From: SVTX01 sp051867975
GTDB taxonomy: Bacteria > Bacillota > Clostridia > Oscillospirales > CAG-272
DNA length: 64,000 nt
Assembly (NCBI GenBank): GCA_051867975.1
Contig: JBJDZM010000120.1
Span: 7,364 to 71,363, forward strand
Direction: 5' to 3'
Made by a program: the position numbers and the translations under genes. Positions 44,532 to 53,146 of this stretch are shown one piece after another; position 1 is the first letter of the stretch, and every line of letters begins with the position of its first letter. The notes under the pieces were generated by a model that worked only from the letters and a program-made list of their open reading frames with translations, searched no databases and was not told the origin of the DNA.

Positions 44532-45761
44532 TCACTTTGGAAATACTGCCGTAATTTTAAAAACATTTGGGTTTGATATTGCGGCGGAAATTTTCCCGTT
44601 GTGCGCGTTTACAATGGCTTTCGCCACCGAAAGACCTATGCCGTGACCGCCGCTCTCGGAGTTGCGCGACGTGTCGGCTCTGTAAAATCGGTCGAATATT
44701 CGGTCAAGCTGCTCGGGCTTTATTTCAAGCTCTGTGGTATTTGAAACCGTAAGAATTATCGAATGACCTTGTCCTGTAAGGCACAGCTCTATCTCACTGC
44801 CCTCGGCTGAATATTTCAGGGCGTTGTCGAGCAAAATCGAAACAAGCTCTGAGATCGCTTTGTCGTTTCCGTTGAGCGAGAGAAGCGGCTGAATATGGCA
44901 GGTCAGCGTTTTGCCTTGTGCTTTTGTCAAAGAAGAGAAGGAGTGAGTCGCGTCGGATACCACCTCGGAGACGGGAAAATCAATCTTTTGCATCTTATTC
45001 TCGGCTTCTTCCATGCGTGTCAGCAAAACAAGGTCGTCGGTAAGACTGCGCAAGCGGAGCGTCTGGCTTTTGATATCGGCAAGGCTCTCGTTTTCCTCAC
45101 CAAGCTCCATTTCAAGAATGTCAACGTTGGCGTTGATAATGGTCAGCGGCGTTTTTATTTCGTGACCTGCATCGGTAATGAATTGTTTTTGCTTTTCCTG
45201 ACTTTCGGCGATTGGCTTGATTATCTTGCCTGAGAGGATAAAAATGACAAAGAATCCTACGATAAGACCGATTACCGCCATAAAAATGCTTGCATACAGA
45301 AAGCTGTAAAAGGAGTCAAGCTTTCGTCCGCAGTCGAGGAAAGTGATACGTATGCCCGTTTGCTCGCGTTTGACTATGTATCGGAAGCTGCCTGCAAATC
45401 CGCTGTCGGAATTTTTACTTTGCACGTATTCCGCGTATTTTACAGCCTCAGCCTCACCCACCGAGCTTATTTTGCCGACGTCCGTGTTTATCACGTTGCC
45501 GTGCTCGTCTGAAAGCACCCAAAAAAATCTTGATTCATAAGGCGTTTCGGGTGACATGTGCGGCGGCAGCCTGTCGTTTGGCTTGTCGCCGGATTCGGGG
45601 AACGTACCTTTGTTTTGAGAGAGAAAGGACAGTGTTTTGTCGGCTTCCTCTATCACCGAATTATAGTTTATTAAATTCATCCCCGAGATAATGACCGCAA
45701 GCAGAAGCGCGATTGTCACCATAGCGAGAAGAATGAATTTTGTTTTCAGTTTGCGTATCAT
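44532..45761 (-). CDS. Sensor histidine kinase
   Basis: A 409-residue membrane kinase: two membrane segments (about 10-30 and 155-178) flank an extracytoplasmic domain, then a HisKA domain with the phosphorylated His in TDAGHEIKTPLTI (about 200) and an HATPase_c domain with LLDNALKYS (N box) and GGHGIGLSVAKAI (G box). No HAMP domain is evident. Its start overlaps the regulator stop by 4 bases (ATGA). The divergent neighbour encoding a carbohydrate-binding surface protein is a candidate target. Confidence 0.93.
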   Translation of the reverse strand: MIRKLKTKFILLAMVTIALLLAVIISGMNLINYNSVIEEADKTLSFLSQNKGTFPESGDKPNDRLPPHMSPETPYESRFFWVLSDEHGNVINTDVGKISSVGEAEAVKYAEYVQSKNSDSGFAGSFRYIVKREQTGIRITFLDCGRKLDSFYSFLYASIFMAVIGLIVGFFVIFILSGKIIKPIAESQEKQKQFITDAGHEIKTPLTIINANVDILEMELGEENESLADIKSQTLRLRSLTDDLVLLTRMEEAENKMQKIDFPVSEVVSDATHSFSSLTKAQGKTLTCHIQPLLSLNGNDKAISELVSILLDNALKYSAEGSEIELCLTGQGHSIILTVSNTTELEIKPEQLDRIFDRFYRADTSRNSESGGHGIGLSVAKAIVNAHNGKISAAISNPNVFKITAVFPK

Positions 45762-46429
45762 GAAACCTCCTCAAGAGAATAGCCTATGTTGCGCGAGGAT
45801 CTTATCGTGACGTTTGCGCCGAGTGCCGTCAGTTTTTTGCGGAGATAGGAGACGTAGACCCACACCACGTTAATTTCCGCATCGTTATCAAATCCCCAAA
45901 TATGCTCCATAAACTGCTCGGCGGAAATTATGCGTCGTGGGTTTGAGATAAGCATCTCCATCATTTGAAATTCCTTGTTTGCAAGGCGGAAGCTGCCGCT
46001 CTCACCTGCAAGCGTGTACGTGGCGCGATCGAGCGAGATATTGCCAAAACGGAGCTTGCTGTCGACCTCTGCCGTGTTTCTCGTAATGGCGCGTATCGCG
46101 GCAAGCAGTTCTTTTGTGTCAAAGGGCTTTGTGAGATAATAATTCGCTCCGCTGTCAAGCCCCGTTACCTTGTCGTCGATTTCGGATTTTGCGGTCAGTA
46201 TCAGTACGGGGATTTTGTTGCCCGATGCGCGCAGCTTTTTGAGCGCGGTTATACCGTCCATTTTGGGCATCATAATATCGAAAATTGCAACGTCATAGTT
46301 GCCCGTGCTGAGATACTCGAGAGCATCCACACCGTTATATACCGCGTCTGCGGAATAATTGTTCTTTTCAAATATTTTAATGAGGGCGCGAGCGAGCGTT
46401 CTCTCGTCCTCGGCAAGTAAAATCCGCAT
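45758..46429 (-). CDS. OmpR/PhoB-family response regulator
   Basis: A 223-residue regulator with a receiver domain (MRILLAEDE; phosphorylated Asp in VAIFDIMMPKMDG; LTAKSE; LTKPFD) and a C-terminal winged helix (about 125-223; NVVWVYVSYLRKKL). I chose the ATG at 46429 because GAGGAG lies 9 bases upstream; longer in-frame starts would run into the 134-bp repeat. First gene of the two-component operon. The 134-bp repeat ends about 70 bases upstream with TGATATAAT, which could serve as its -10. Confidence 0.94.
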   Translation of the reverse strand: MRILLAEDERTLARALIKIFEKNNYSADAVYNGVDALEYLSTGNYDVAIFDIMMPKMDGITALKKLRASGNKIPVLILTAKSEIDDKVTGLDSGANYYLTKPFDTKELLAAIRAITRNTAEVDSKLRFGNISLDRATYTLAGESGSFRLANKEFQMMEMLISNPRRIISAEQFMEHIWGFDNDAEINVVWVYVSYLRKKLTALGANVTIRSSRNIGYSLEEVS

Positions 46430-46496
46430 ATTTTTCATCTCCTCTGAGTTTATTTTACCATGAAGCAAAGATACTTGCAAGGGCATTTCTGCGTAT

Positions 46497-46630
46497 ATTA
46501 TATCACAAGTAAAAATGCTTGCTTGCAAGGGCATTTTTACGACGTGATTCAAGGGCGCAGGCACGCGTAGCGTGCACAGGGCGAAGCCCCAAGACTTGCG
46601 GTAGCAAGGATTTCTGCGTATATTATATCA
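46497..46630 (-). repeat. 134-bp structured repeat, copy 1
   Basis: Bounded on both sides by ATTATATCA. It holds four hairpins in a row: AAAAATGCTTGC/GCAAGGGCATTTTT, GCACGC/GCGTGC, GGGC-GAA-GCCC and CTTGC/GCAAG. The second copy (59399-59532) has the same length, and the few base differences fall in loops or linkers. Each end reads TGATATAAT outward on the minus strand, an extended -10 box. Confidence 0.85.
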
Positions 46631-46781
46631 TAATTTTAGCGCGAAAACCTTAACTGAAATAAAAATTTTTCTTTTTTAGTTTGTTTAAGGTTTGCGGATT
46701 ATACTTTCGCCGTAAGCGAGAAACGAGAGTGACTGTACGTACTCAAAATTTCCGAGCCTTACAAAAAGGGAGGATCTTTAT

Positions 46782-48953
46782 ATGAAACTTTTTAAAAAAC
46801 CTACTGTTATTCTTTTGGCGGTATTCCTGTCATTCTGTACGCTCGGAACAATAGCGGTTGATGCCGATGACGGAAATGTAAACAAAATAGTGCTTTATTC
46901 TTCGCAGAGTGGGGAGAATTATGAAAACAGTGCCACGCTCAACGGCGTATCGGTTCCCGAATATGATTATACATGGCACGCAGATTCCACCGAAGCGCAC
47001 GACGAAGTAAAAAACTCGCCTGCCGAATATTATACGGGAACGAAGCCCTCGGGTGACGATTCGGTGTATATCGCACACGACATCGTGTACTACCCGGAGC
47101 TTGATGAGAGTAAATTTCAAAAAGTAAATTACGACGGCGAGACCGAATGGGTATATATGTATGAGGCGGAGGGATACGAGGATTATATCTTCTCAACACT
47201 TCCCGTGCTGAAGAGCGGATTCCCGACTCAGATGATGCACTCTGCAGATGAAGCGTATCAGAATGCGGTTCTGCACATAACGAAGCCCGGCACATACGAG
47301 CTTTGCGGAGAATGGCACGGACAGATACTCATTGACCTTGGCGATGAGGACGATGTGTATTTCGACCCCACGCAAAAGGTCACGCTGATACTGAACGGTG
47401 TGGATATCACGTGTACCGTCGCGCCCGGCGTTATCTTCAAGAGCGTATACGAGTGCGACAATGCGTGGGAAGATGCTTCAAGCTACAGTTATGTCGTTGA
47501 CACGACCGATGCAGGAGCCAATGTGATCTTGGCGGACGGCAGTGAAAACTTTGTCTCGGGAACGAACGTATTTCGCATTCTGAAGACCAAATTCAAGGAC
47601 GACTCGTCGACCGATGCGTACCCTGCGCAAAAGAAAAGCTATAAGACCGACGGCGCGTTCTACTCATATGAGAGTATGAATATCTCGGGCGGTGAGGTCG
47701 GAGACGGAATTTTGAATATTACCGCGGGCTTTGAGGGACTTGATACCGAGCATCACCTGACAATATGCGGCGGCAACATCAACATTTATTCGCAGGACGA
47801 CGGCATCAACGTCAATGAGGACGGCGTGTCGGTACTCACCGTTAACGGCGGAAGTCTGCATATCTGTGCGGGACTCGGCTCCGAGGGCGACGGAATAGAC
47901 TCGAACGGCTTTCTTGTCATCAACGGCGGAACGGTCATATCTACCGCAAATCCCGCATCGGACTCGGGACTTGACTCGGACTGCGGCTCGTACGTCTTCG
48001 GCGGTACGGTAGTCTCTCTCGGCTCGACGATGGATTGGGCAGAATCCGACGGCGGCTCCGCGTCGGCTCAGCCCGTGCTGAATATGCGTTTCGGAGGCAC
48101 GCAAAGCGCAGACGAAGCGATAATTATTACCGACACCGACGGGAAGGTCGTGTTTGCATACGACCCCGACCGAGACGAGGTCACAGGCTCAAACGCAAGA
48201 ACCTACAGCGGCGCAATCATCTCGGCTCCCGGCCTGAAGATAGGCGGCGGCTATCACATCTATATCGGCGGTGACGTCACGGGAAGTGAAAAATCGGGTG
48301 TTTATGATATATCCACCGTAACGGGGTTTGAAGGATCGACCATGCAATGCTATTCGGGTAATACCGTCGGCGGCATGGGCGGCGGAAACAAGGGCGAAAT
48401 GCAGGGTGGTATGCGCCCCGACGGCGAGCGTCCGTCAATGCCCGAGGGCGGCATGCGGGATGATATGACTCCGCCTGACGGGGATGTCGGCGGAGAACGC
48501 CCTGATATGAATGGCGGTATGCAGGGAGAAATACCCGACGGCAACTTCGGCGGCGGACAGGGCAGTTTCGGCGGCGGACAGGGGATTTTCGGCGGACAGA
48601 GCATCACGGGTGCAAATTGCACGGGTGAGACCGTGTTTACGCTTTCAAATCAAGTAAATGCCTTTTCTTCGGTTTCGGATTATAGACATTCTTTGATAAA
48701 GGTAGAAGGAACAGAAGCCGAATACGGACAGAACGGAAGCGAGGAGCACTATGTTTGCTCTGTTTGCGGAAAGATATTTGCGGATGAAAATGCGGCACTT
48801 GAGCTTGCGCAGTCCGACATAACGATTCCGTCAAAGAGCCATACGGTCTTGATAATCGCGCTTTTCTTCATGGGCTTCTGCGTTTTGGCGGTCGGCGCGA
48901 CGGTTATTGTATTCGTTTGCAAAAAAGGTAAAAAACAAAGGAATAGAGAATAA
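46782..48953 (+). CDS. Secreted carbohydrate-binding domain protein (Cthe_2159-like) with membrane anchor
   Basis: A 723-residue exported protein: signal peptide (about 1-27), a beta-helix carbohydrate-binding region (about 120-500, with repeated ISGG, NGGSL, INGGTV turns) like Cthe_2159, a Gly/Met/Pro-rich low-complexity linker (about 527-606), a CSVCGK motif near 658 and one membrane helix with a basic tail (about 690-713). Cthe_2159 binds polygalacturonic acid; the ligand here is inferred. RBS GGGAGGA precedes the ATG. It is divergent from the two-component operon, and an AAACCTTAA/TTAAGGTTT dyad (46645-46693) lies between them. Confidence 0.85.
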   Translation: MKLFKKPTVILLAVFLSFCTLGTIAVDADDGNVNKIVLYSSQSGENYENSATLNGVSVPEYDYTWHADSTEAHDEVKNSPAEYYTGTKPSGDDSVYIAHDIVYYPELDESKFQKVNYDGETEWVYMYEAEGYEDYIFSTLPVLKSGFPTQMMHSADEAYQNAVLHITKPGTYELCGEWHGQILIDLGDEDDVYFDPTQKVTLILNGVDITCTVAPGVIFKSVYECDNAWEDASSYSYVVDTTDAGANVILADGSENFVSGTNVFRILKTKFKDDSSTDAYPAQKKSYKTDGAFYSYESMNISGGEVGDGILNITAGFEGLDTEHHLTICGGNINIYSQDDGINVNEDGVSVLTVNGGSLHICAGLGSEGDGIDSNGFLVINGGTVISTANPASDSGLDSDCGSYVFGGTVVSLGSTMDWAESDGGSASAQPVLNMRFGGTQSADEAIIITDTDGKVVFAYDPDRDEVTGSNARTYSGAIISAPGLKIGGGYHIYIGGDVTGSEKSGVYDISTVTGFEGSTMQCYSGNTVGGMGGGNKGEMQGGMRPDGERPSMPEGGMRDDMTPPDGDVGGERPDMNGGMQGEIPDGNFGGGQGSFGGGQGIFGGQSITGANCTGETVFTLSNQVNAFSSVSDYRHSLIKVEGTEAEYGQNGSEEHYVCSVCGKIFADENAALELAQSDITIPSKSHTVLIIALFFMGFCVLAVGATVIVFVCKKGKKQRNRE

Positions 48954-48958
48954 ATAAG

Positions 48959-48996
48959 TTTTCCGCCGTTGCGAGACAGACTGCAACGGCGGAAAA
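48959..48996 (+). terminator. Terminator-like hairpin after the carbohydrate-binding gene
   Basis: TTTTCCGCCGTTGC (48959-48972) and GCAACGGCGGAAAA (48983-48996) form a perfect 14-bp stem around a 10-base loop. The T-run after it is short (AATTTAT), so on the plus strand the A/T pairs in the stem may do the work. Confidence 0.7.
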
Positions 48997-49052
48997 ATTT
49001 ATATACTACGTAGTATATGCTATAAGGCACCTCAAAAACACTCAAAAAGATA

Positions 49053-49081
49053 TTGAAAAAGGAGTCGAAATATGGTACAAT
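49053..49081 (+). promoter_or_regulatory. Promoter reading into the 89-bp repeat array
   Basis: TTGAAA (49053-49058), 17-base spacer, TACAAT (49076-49081). The sequence from about 49067 to 49098 is close to the ECF-operon promoter at about 53024-53055. Confidence 0.65.
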
Positions 49082-49099
49082 ATACACAGCGTGAAGACA

Positions 49100-49404
49100 T
49101 GCGGCATGAAAATTATTTTTATCCTTTGACTACTTGCCGCAAGTGCTGAACGCANNNNNNNNNNNNNNNNNNNNNNNNNNNNNNNNNNNNNNNNNNNNNN
49201 NNNNNNNNNNNNNNNNNNNNNNNNNNNNNNNNNNNNNNNNNNNNNNNNNNNNNNTGAAAATTATTTTTATCCTTTGACTACTTGCCGCAAGTGCTGAACG
49301 CAAGCGTTCAGTCCGAGTCATATTTATGGAATAATGTGCGGCATGAAAATTATTTTTATCCTTTGACTACTTGCCGCAAGTGCTGAACGCAAGCGTTCGG
49401 TTCC
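49100..49404 (+). repeat. 89-bp tandem repeat array of hairpins, broken by an assembly gap
   Basis: Units start with TGAAAATTATTTTTATCC at 49107, 49255 and 49344; the last two are 89 bases apart. Each unit has CTTGC-C-GCAAG, the TGCGGCA/TGCCGCA pair and GAACGC-AA-GCGTTC. The gap (49155-49254, exactly 100 N) lies inside the array, so the true copy number is unknown. The array is downstream of a promoter and upstream of the hydrolase gene. No coding frame is supported in it. Confidence 0.8.
49155..49254. other. Assembly gap (100 N)
   Basis: Exactly 100 N residues, a conventional scaffold gap. It falls inside a tandem repeat, the usual cause of such a break. Confidence 0.99.
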
Positions 49405-49526
49405 GGTAGCTGTGAACCGCTCCTTGCAGGCAGGGGGTTCAATTCGCCGTTTGCGTTTTTTCAAAAACAAATTGCGGATTTTATTCCGAGAACTGAGATT
49501 TTAAAGAAAAATGAGGAAACAGAAAA

Positions 49527-50153
49527 ATGATGGAGAAGATCAAAGAGGGAATTTACAGGATCAAGATACCGTTTGAGACGATATATACGTCGTCTTTCGT
49601 GCTCATAGAGGGTGGAGAAGCCGTCGTGCTTGATTTCGGCTCAAATGACAATGATTGTGAGACCTATATCATACCCGAGCTCGATGCTCTCGGGGTAAAT
49701 GTCAGATATTTGGCGGTAAGCCATGCGCACGGCGACCATTGCGGCGGTATAGGCGCGATGATGAAAAAATACCCGTCGGCGAAGGTACTTCAGATGGGTA
49801 GACAATGGTGTGACATCCCGGCAACCGACAGGGAGGTCGTTTTGGGACGTTTCAAACTCGTTGCACTGAAGGGACACAGCGACGACGGCATGGCGATACT
49901 TGATACAAGGACAAATTCACTTGTAAGCGGAGACGCGCTTCAGGTGTGGGGCGTTGACCGCTGGAAGACCTATTTTACCGACTATGACCTTTATATTGAA
50001 ACGCTCCAAAAGGTGATAGAGCTTGATGTCGACACGATAATTGCCGCACACGAATACGAGCCTTGCGGATATATCGCCGAGGGTAAAGAAAAAGTCGCTG
50101 TTTATCTTGACGAGTGCAGAAAGGCGGCGGACAGCAAAAAGAATAACGGATAA
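49527..50153 (+). CDS. Metallo-beta-lactamase-fold hydrolase
   Basis: A 208-residue soluble protein of the metallo-beta-lactamase fold. The metal-binding motif reads SHAHGDHCGG (about 71-80), followed by KGHSDDGMAI (about 116-125) and AAHEYEP (about 173-179), giving the His/Asp ligands of the binuclear site. Size and motifs resemble glyoxalase-II-like hydrolases; the substrate is unknown. GAGGA lies 10 bases before the ATG. Upstream is the repeat array, whose promoter may drive this gene. Confidence 0.9.
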   Translation: MMEKIKEGIYRIKIPFETIYTSSFVLIEGGEAVVLDFGSNDNDCETYIIPELDALGVNVRYLAVSHAHGDHCGGIGAMMKKYPSAKVLQMGRQWCDIPATDREVVLGRFKLVALKGHSDDGMAILDTRTNSLVSGDALQVWGVDRWKTYFTDYDLYIETLQKVIELDVDTIIAAHEYEPCGYIAEGKEKVAVYLDECRKAADSKKNNG

Positions 50154-50286
50154 CAAAATAACAGCTTATCGGTTGTCTGTTTTCTGTACGAAAAACAAAA
50201 TTCACAGGGGCGGAACGAATTGCGTATCCGTTTCCCAAAAAATACAATAAAATTTTCTTTTTGTTAAATATTTACATAGATTTATA

Positions 50287-50295
50287 TGATATAAT
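50287..50295 (+). promoter_or_regulatory. Extended -10 promoter of the alcohol dehydrogenase gene
   Basis: TGATATAAT (50287-50295) in a very AT-rich stretch, about 45 bases before the start codon. No good -35 at 17 bases; the extended -10 would compensate. Confidence 0.55.
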
Positions 50296-50342
50296 ATATT
50301 CACCGAGTAAAATTCCACAAAAACAAAAGAGAGGTTTTAAAA

Positions 50343-51491
50343 ATGGCAAACAGAATCGTATTGAATGAAACAAGCTACCACGGCGCAGGCGCGATCAAAG
50401 AGATCGTCGGCGAAGTAAACAGAAGAGGTCTTAACAAGGCTTTCGTATGCTCCGACCCCGACCTTGTAAAATTCAAGGTTACGGACAAGGTTTTGGATGT
50501 GCTTGAGGGCGCAGGTCTTGCATATGAGCTTTACAGCAACATCAAGCCCAATCCCACGATTGAAAACGTACAGACGGGTGTTGAGGCTTACAAGAAGAGC
50601 GGCGCGGATTACATAATCGCTATCGGCGGCGGCTCGTCTATGGATACCGCAAAGGCGATAGGAATTATCATCAACAATCCCGAATTTGAGGACGTTCGCT
50701 CGCTTGAAGGCGTAGCTCCGACAAAGAAGCCCAGCGTTCCGATCATTGCAGTTCCCACGACCGCGGGAACAGCCGCCGAGGTTACGATAAACTACGTTAT
50801 CACCGACGTTGAAAAGAAGCGCAAATTCGTTTGCGTTGACGTTCACGACATTCCCGTCGTTGCAATCGTTGACAGCGACATGATGAGCACAATGCCCAAG
50901 GGTCTGACTGCCGCGACCGGTATGGATGCGCTGACTCACGCTATCGAAGGATATATCACAAAGGGTGCATGGGAAATGACCGATATGTTCCACCTGAAGG
51001 CTATCGAAATTATCGCAAAGTCGCTCCGCGGCGCAGTTGCAAACGAAAAGGAAGGCAGAGAGGGTATGGCTCTCGGTCAGTATATCGCAGGCATGGGATT
51101 CTCAAATGTCGGACTCGGCATAGTTCACTCCATGGCTCACGCTCTCGGTGCGGTTTACGATACTCCTCACGGCGTAGGCAACGCTATACTTCTTCCCACT
51201 GTTATGCGCTATAATGCAGAGGCAACGGGTGAGAAGTACCGTGATATCGCAAAGGCGATGGGTGTCGAAGGAGTTGACAAAATGACTCTTGCCGAAGCTC
51301 GCGAAGCTGCGTGCGACGCTGTTGCGCAGCTTTCCAAGGACGTAGGTATTCCTCAAGACTTGAAGGGAATCGTAAAGGAAGAGGATATTGACTTCCTCGC
51401 GCAGTCCGCAATGGACGACGCTTGCCGTCCCGGCAACCCCAAGGATCCCACAAAGGAAGATATTATCGCGCTGTATAAATCTTTACTTTGA
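50343..51491 (+). CDS. Iron-containing alcohol dehydrogenase
   Basis: A group III (Fe-ADH) enzyme of 382 residues. Visible: the NAD-binding IAIGGGSSMDTAKAIG (about 95-110), GTAAEVT (about 143-149), MDALTHAIEGY (about 196-206) with one of the metal ligands and GLGIVHSMAHALGAVYDTPHGVGNAILLP (about 258-286) with two further His ligands. Such enzymes reduce aldehydes to alcohols; 1,2-propanediol/lactaldehyde type is possible given the form of the C-terminus. RBS GAGAGG precedes the ATG. Strong codon bias suggests good expression. Confidence 0.94.
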   Translation: MANRIVLNETSYHGAGAIKEIVGEVNRRGLNKAFVCSDPDLVKFKVTDKVLDVLEGAGLAYELYSNIKPNPTIENVQTGVEAYKKSGADYIIAIGGGSSMDTAKAIGIIINNPEFEDVRSLEGVAPTKKPSVPIIAVPTTAGTAAEVTINYVITDVEKKRKFVCVDVHDIPVVAIVDSDMMSTMPKGLTAATGMDALTHAIEGYITKGAWEMTDMFHLKAIEIIAKSLRGAVANEKEGREGMALGQYIAGMGFSNVGLGIVHSMAHALGAVYDTPHGVGNAILLPTVMRYNAEATGEKYRDIAKAMGVEGVDKMTLAEAREAACDAVAQLSKDVGIPQDLKGIVKEEDIDFLAQSAMDDACRPGNPKDPTKEDIIALYKSLL

Positions 51492-51514
51492 CAAAAGAAT
51501 AATGAAATAACAAA

Positions 51515-51551
51515 GGACCGCCTCTTCGCAGGAAACTGTGAAGGGCGGTTC
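51515..51551 (+). terminator. Hairpin with GAAA tetraloop after the alcohol dehydrogenase
   Basis: GGACCGCC-T-CTTCGCAG (51515-51531) pairs with CTGTGAAGGGCGGTTC (51536-51551) with a one-base bulge and a GAAA loop. A T-run is lacking, so it may stabilise the 3' end rather than terminate. Confidence 0.55.
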
Positions 51552-51644
51552 TCGGCTTGAAGGGTTACGGCAGATGTTTCTGATACTACATCATTACACA
51601 TAAAAAACAGTTTTACGCGCCATACTATCACTGAGGTGATGAAA

Positions 51645-52946
51645 ATGAAATCAATCTGGAATATTTCGGCAGAGCGCCCGCATTTTGAGAGCTTGGGCGG
51701 TGATATAGATGTCGATGTTCTTATCGTCGGCGGAGGAATAACCGGAATTTTATGTGCGCACACTCTCGGGGATGCCGATGTTAACTATGCTCTTGTCGAG
51801 GCAGACAAAATATGCGGCGGAATAACGCAAAATACCACGGCAAAAATAACCGTCCAGCACGGCTTGATTTACGACAAACTTATTCGTGAATTCGGAATCC
51901 CAAAAGCGAGGCAATATTTTGAAGCCAACAATGACGCTCTGAAAGAATACCGCAGACTCTGCGCCCACATCGACTGCGATTTTGAGGAAAGCGACGCTTA
52001 TGTATATTCAATAGACGACAAAGGCAAGATAGAAAAAGAAGCTAAAGCATATGAAAAATTAGGTATAAAAGCAGAATTGACAAGCAAGGTGCCGCTTCCG
52101 TTTTCTGTTGCGGGCGCGTTATGTGTACGCGGGCAAGCAAGGTTCAACCCTCTGAAATTCTTATACGAAATTTCAAAGGACTTACGGATTTACGAGGGGA
52201 CAAAGGCTGTTGAGTTTGCCCCGGGCAGGGTTCGAACCAATCGAGGAAATATACGCGCGAAGAAAATCATAGTTGCCACACATTTCCCGATTATCAACAA
52301 GCACGGCGGTTTTTTTGTTAAAATGTATCAACACCGTTCGTATGTGCTTGCACTGAAGGATGCTCCTCGAATTGACGGAATGTATATTGATGAAAACGAA
52401 AAAGGGCTTTCGTTCAGAAATTACGGTGAGTATTTGCTTCTCGGCGGCGGAAGCCATCGCACGGGCAAATCCGGCGGAAATTGGCGCGAGCTTGAAGAAT
52501 TTGCCGCCAAATACTACAAGAACGCAAAAGAAGTGTGCCGTTTTGCCACACAAGACTGCATGACACTTGACGGGGTTCCTTACATTGGCAGATATTCGCC
52601 GAAAACCGAAGGACTATATGTCGCGACAGGATTTAACAAGTGGGGAATGACCTCTGCAATGGCGGCGGCGATGATACTGCGTGACGAGATTTTGGGAAAA
52701 CACAATCGCTATGCCGAGGTCTTTTCTCCGTCAAGGAGCATATTAAGACCGCAGCTTGCCCTGAACCTTTTTGAAACGACTATAAACCTTTTGACGCCGA
52801 CAGCACCGCGCTGTCCGCACTTAGGCTGCGCACTCAAATACAACAAAGCCGAGCATACATGGGACTGCCCATGTCACGGCTCAAGATTTACAAAAGACGG
52901 AAAACTTATCGACAATCCTGCCACGGATGACAGATCGGGGGGCTGA
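51645..52946 (+). CDS. FAD-dependent oxidoreductase with a C-terminal Rieske domain
   Basis: A 433-residue flavoprotein of the DAO/glycine-oxidase type: DVDVLIVGGGITGILCAHTLG (about 22-42) for FAD binding and the QDCMTLDGVPYIG region (about 303-315). The last 50 residues are a Rieske [2Fe-2S] domain with CPHLGC (about 382-387) and CPCHGSRF (about 403-410). I chose the ATG at 51645, 6 bases after GAGGTG; starts at 51636 and 51639 overlap that site. The Rieske cluster suggests electron transfer from a substrate amine or thiol. Substrate unknown. Confidence 0.88.
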   Translation: MKSIWNISAERPHFESLGGDIDVDVLIVGGGITGILCAHTLGDADVNYALVEADKICGGITQNTTAKITVQHGLIYDKLIREFGIPKARQYFEANNDALKEYRRLCAHIDCDFEESDAYVYSIDDKGKIEKEAKAYEKLGIKAELTSKVPLPFSVAGALCVRGQARFNPLKFLYEISKDLRIYEGTKAVEFAPGRVRTNRGNIRAKKIIVATHFPIINKHGGFFVKMYQHRSYVLALKDAPRIDGMYIDENEKGLSFRNYGEYLLLGGGSHRTGKSGGNWRELEEFAAKYYKNAKEVCRFATQDCMTLDGVPYIGRYSPKTEGLYVATGFNKWGMTSAMAAAMILRDEILGKHNRYAEVFSPSRSILRPQLALNLFETTINLLTPTAPRCPHLGCALKYNKAEHTWDCPCHGSRFTKDGKLIDNPATDDRSGG

Positions 52947-52961
52947 GCCATAAACTCAGCC
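52941..52961 (+). terminator. Stem-loop overlapping the stop codon of the FAD/Rieske gene
   Basis: GGCTGAG (52941-52947) and CTCAGCC (52955-52961) around CCATAAA; the TGA stop lies in the left arm. T-run only further on. The remainder of 52962-53146 has the ECF-operon promoter and no gene. Confidence 0.4.
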
Positions 52962-53009
52962 TCTTCGCGCGTCGTATTTTTTTCGTGTCAATTTATTTCA
53001 GTATGGTGA

Positions 53010-53038
53010 TTTACATATCGGAGGAAATGTGGTACAAT
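53010..53038 (+). promoter_or_regulatory. Promoter of the ECF sigma operon
   Basis: TTTACA (53010-53015), 17-base spacer, TACAAT (53033-53038). The 32 bases from about 53024 match those at 49067-49098 at 28 positions. It looks like a sigma-A promoter, not an ECF-type one. Confidence 0.6.
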
Positions 53039-53146
53039 ATAAACAGCATGAAGATGAAAAAATTTTCTTTTTTCTGTAAGATATTGAATTTGATTTACGA
53101 CTTTATAGGTGAAGAGCCTTTAGGAGCTATGTGAGGAGGTGACTGT

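Noticed and set aside
49130..49321. Protein-coding frame across the N gap
   Set aside because: It exists only because unknown bases are read as codons.
49100..49404. CRISPR array
   Set aside because: Units are 89-bp tandem copies without unique spacers, and no cas gene is in the window.
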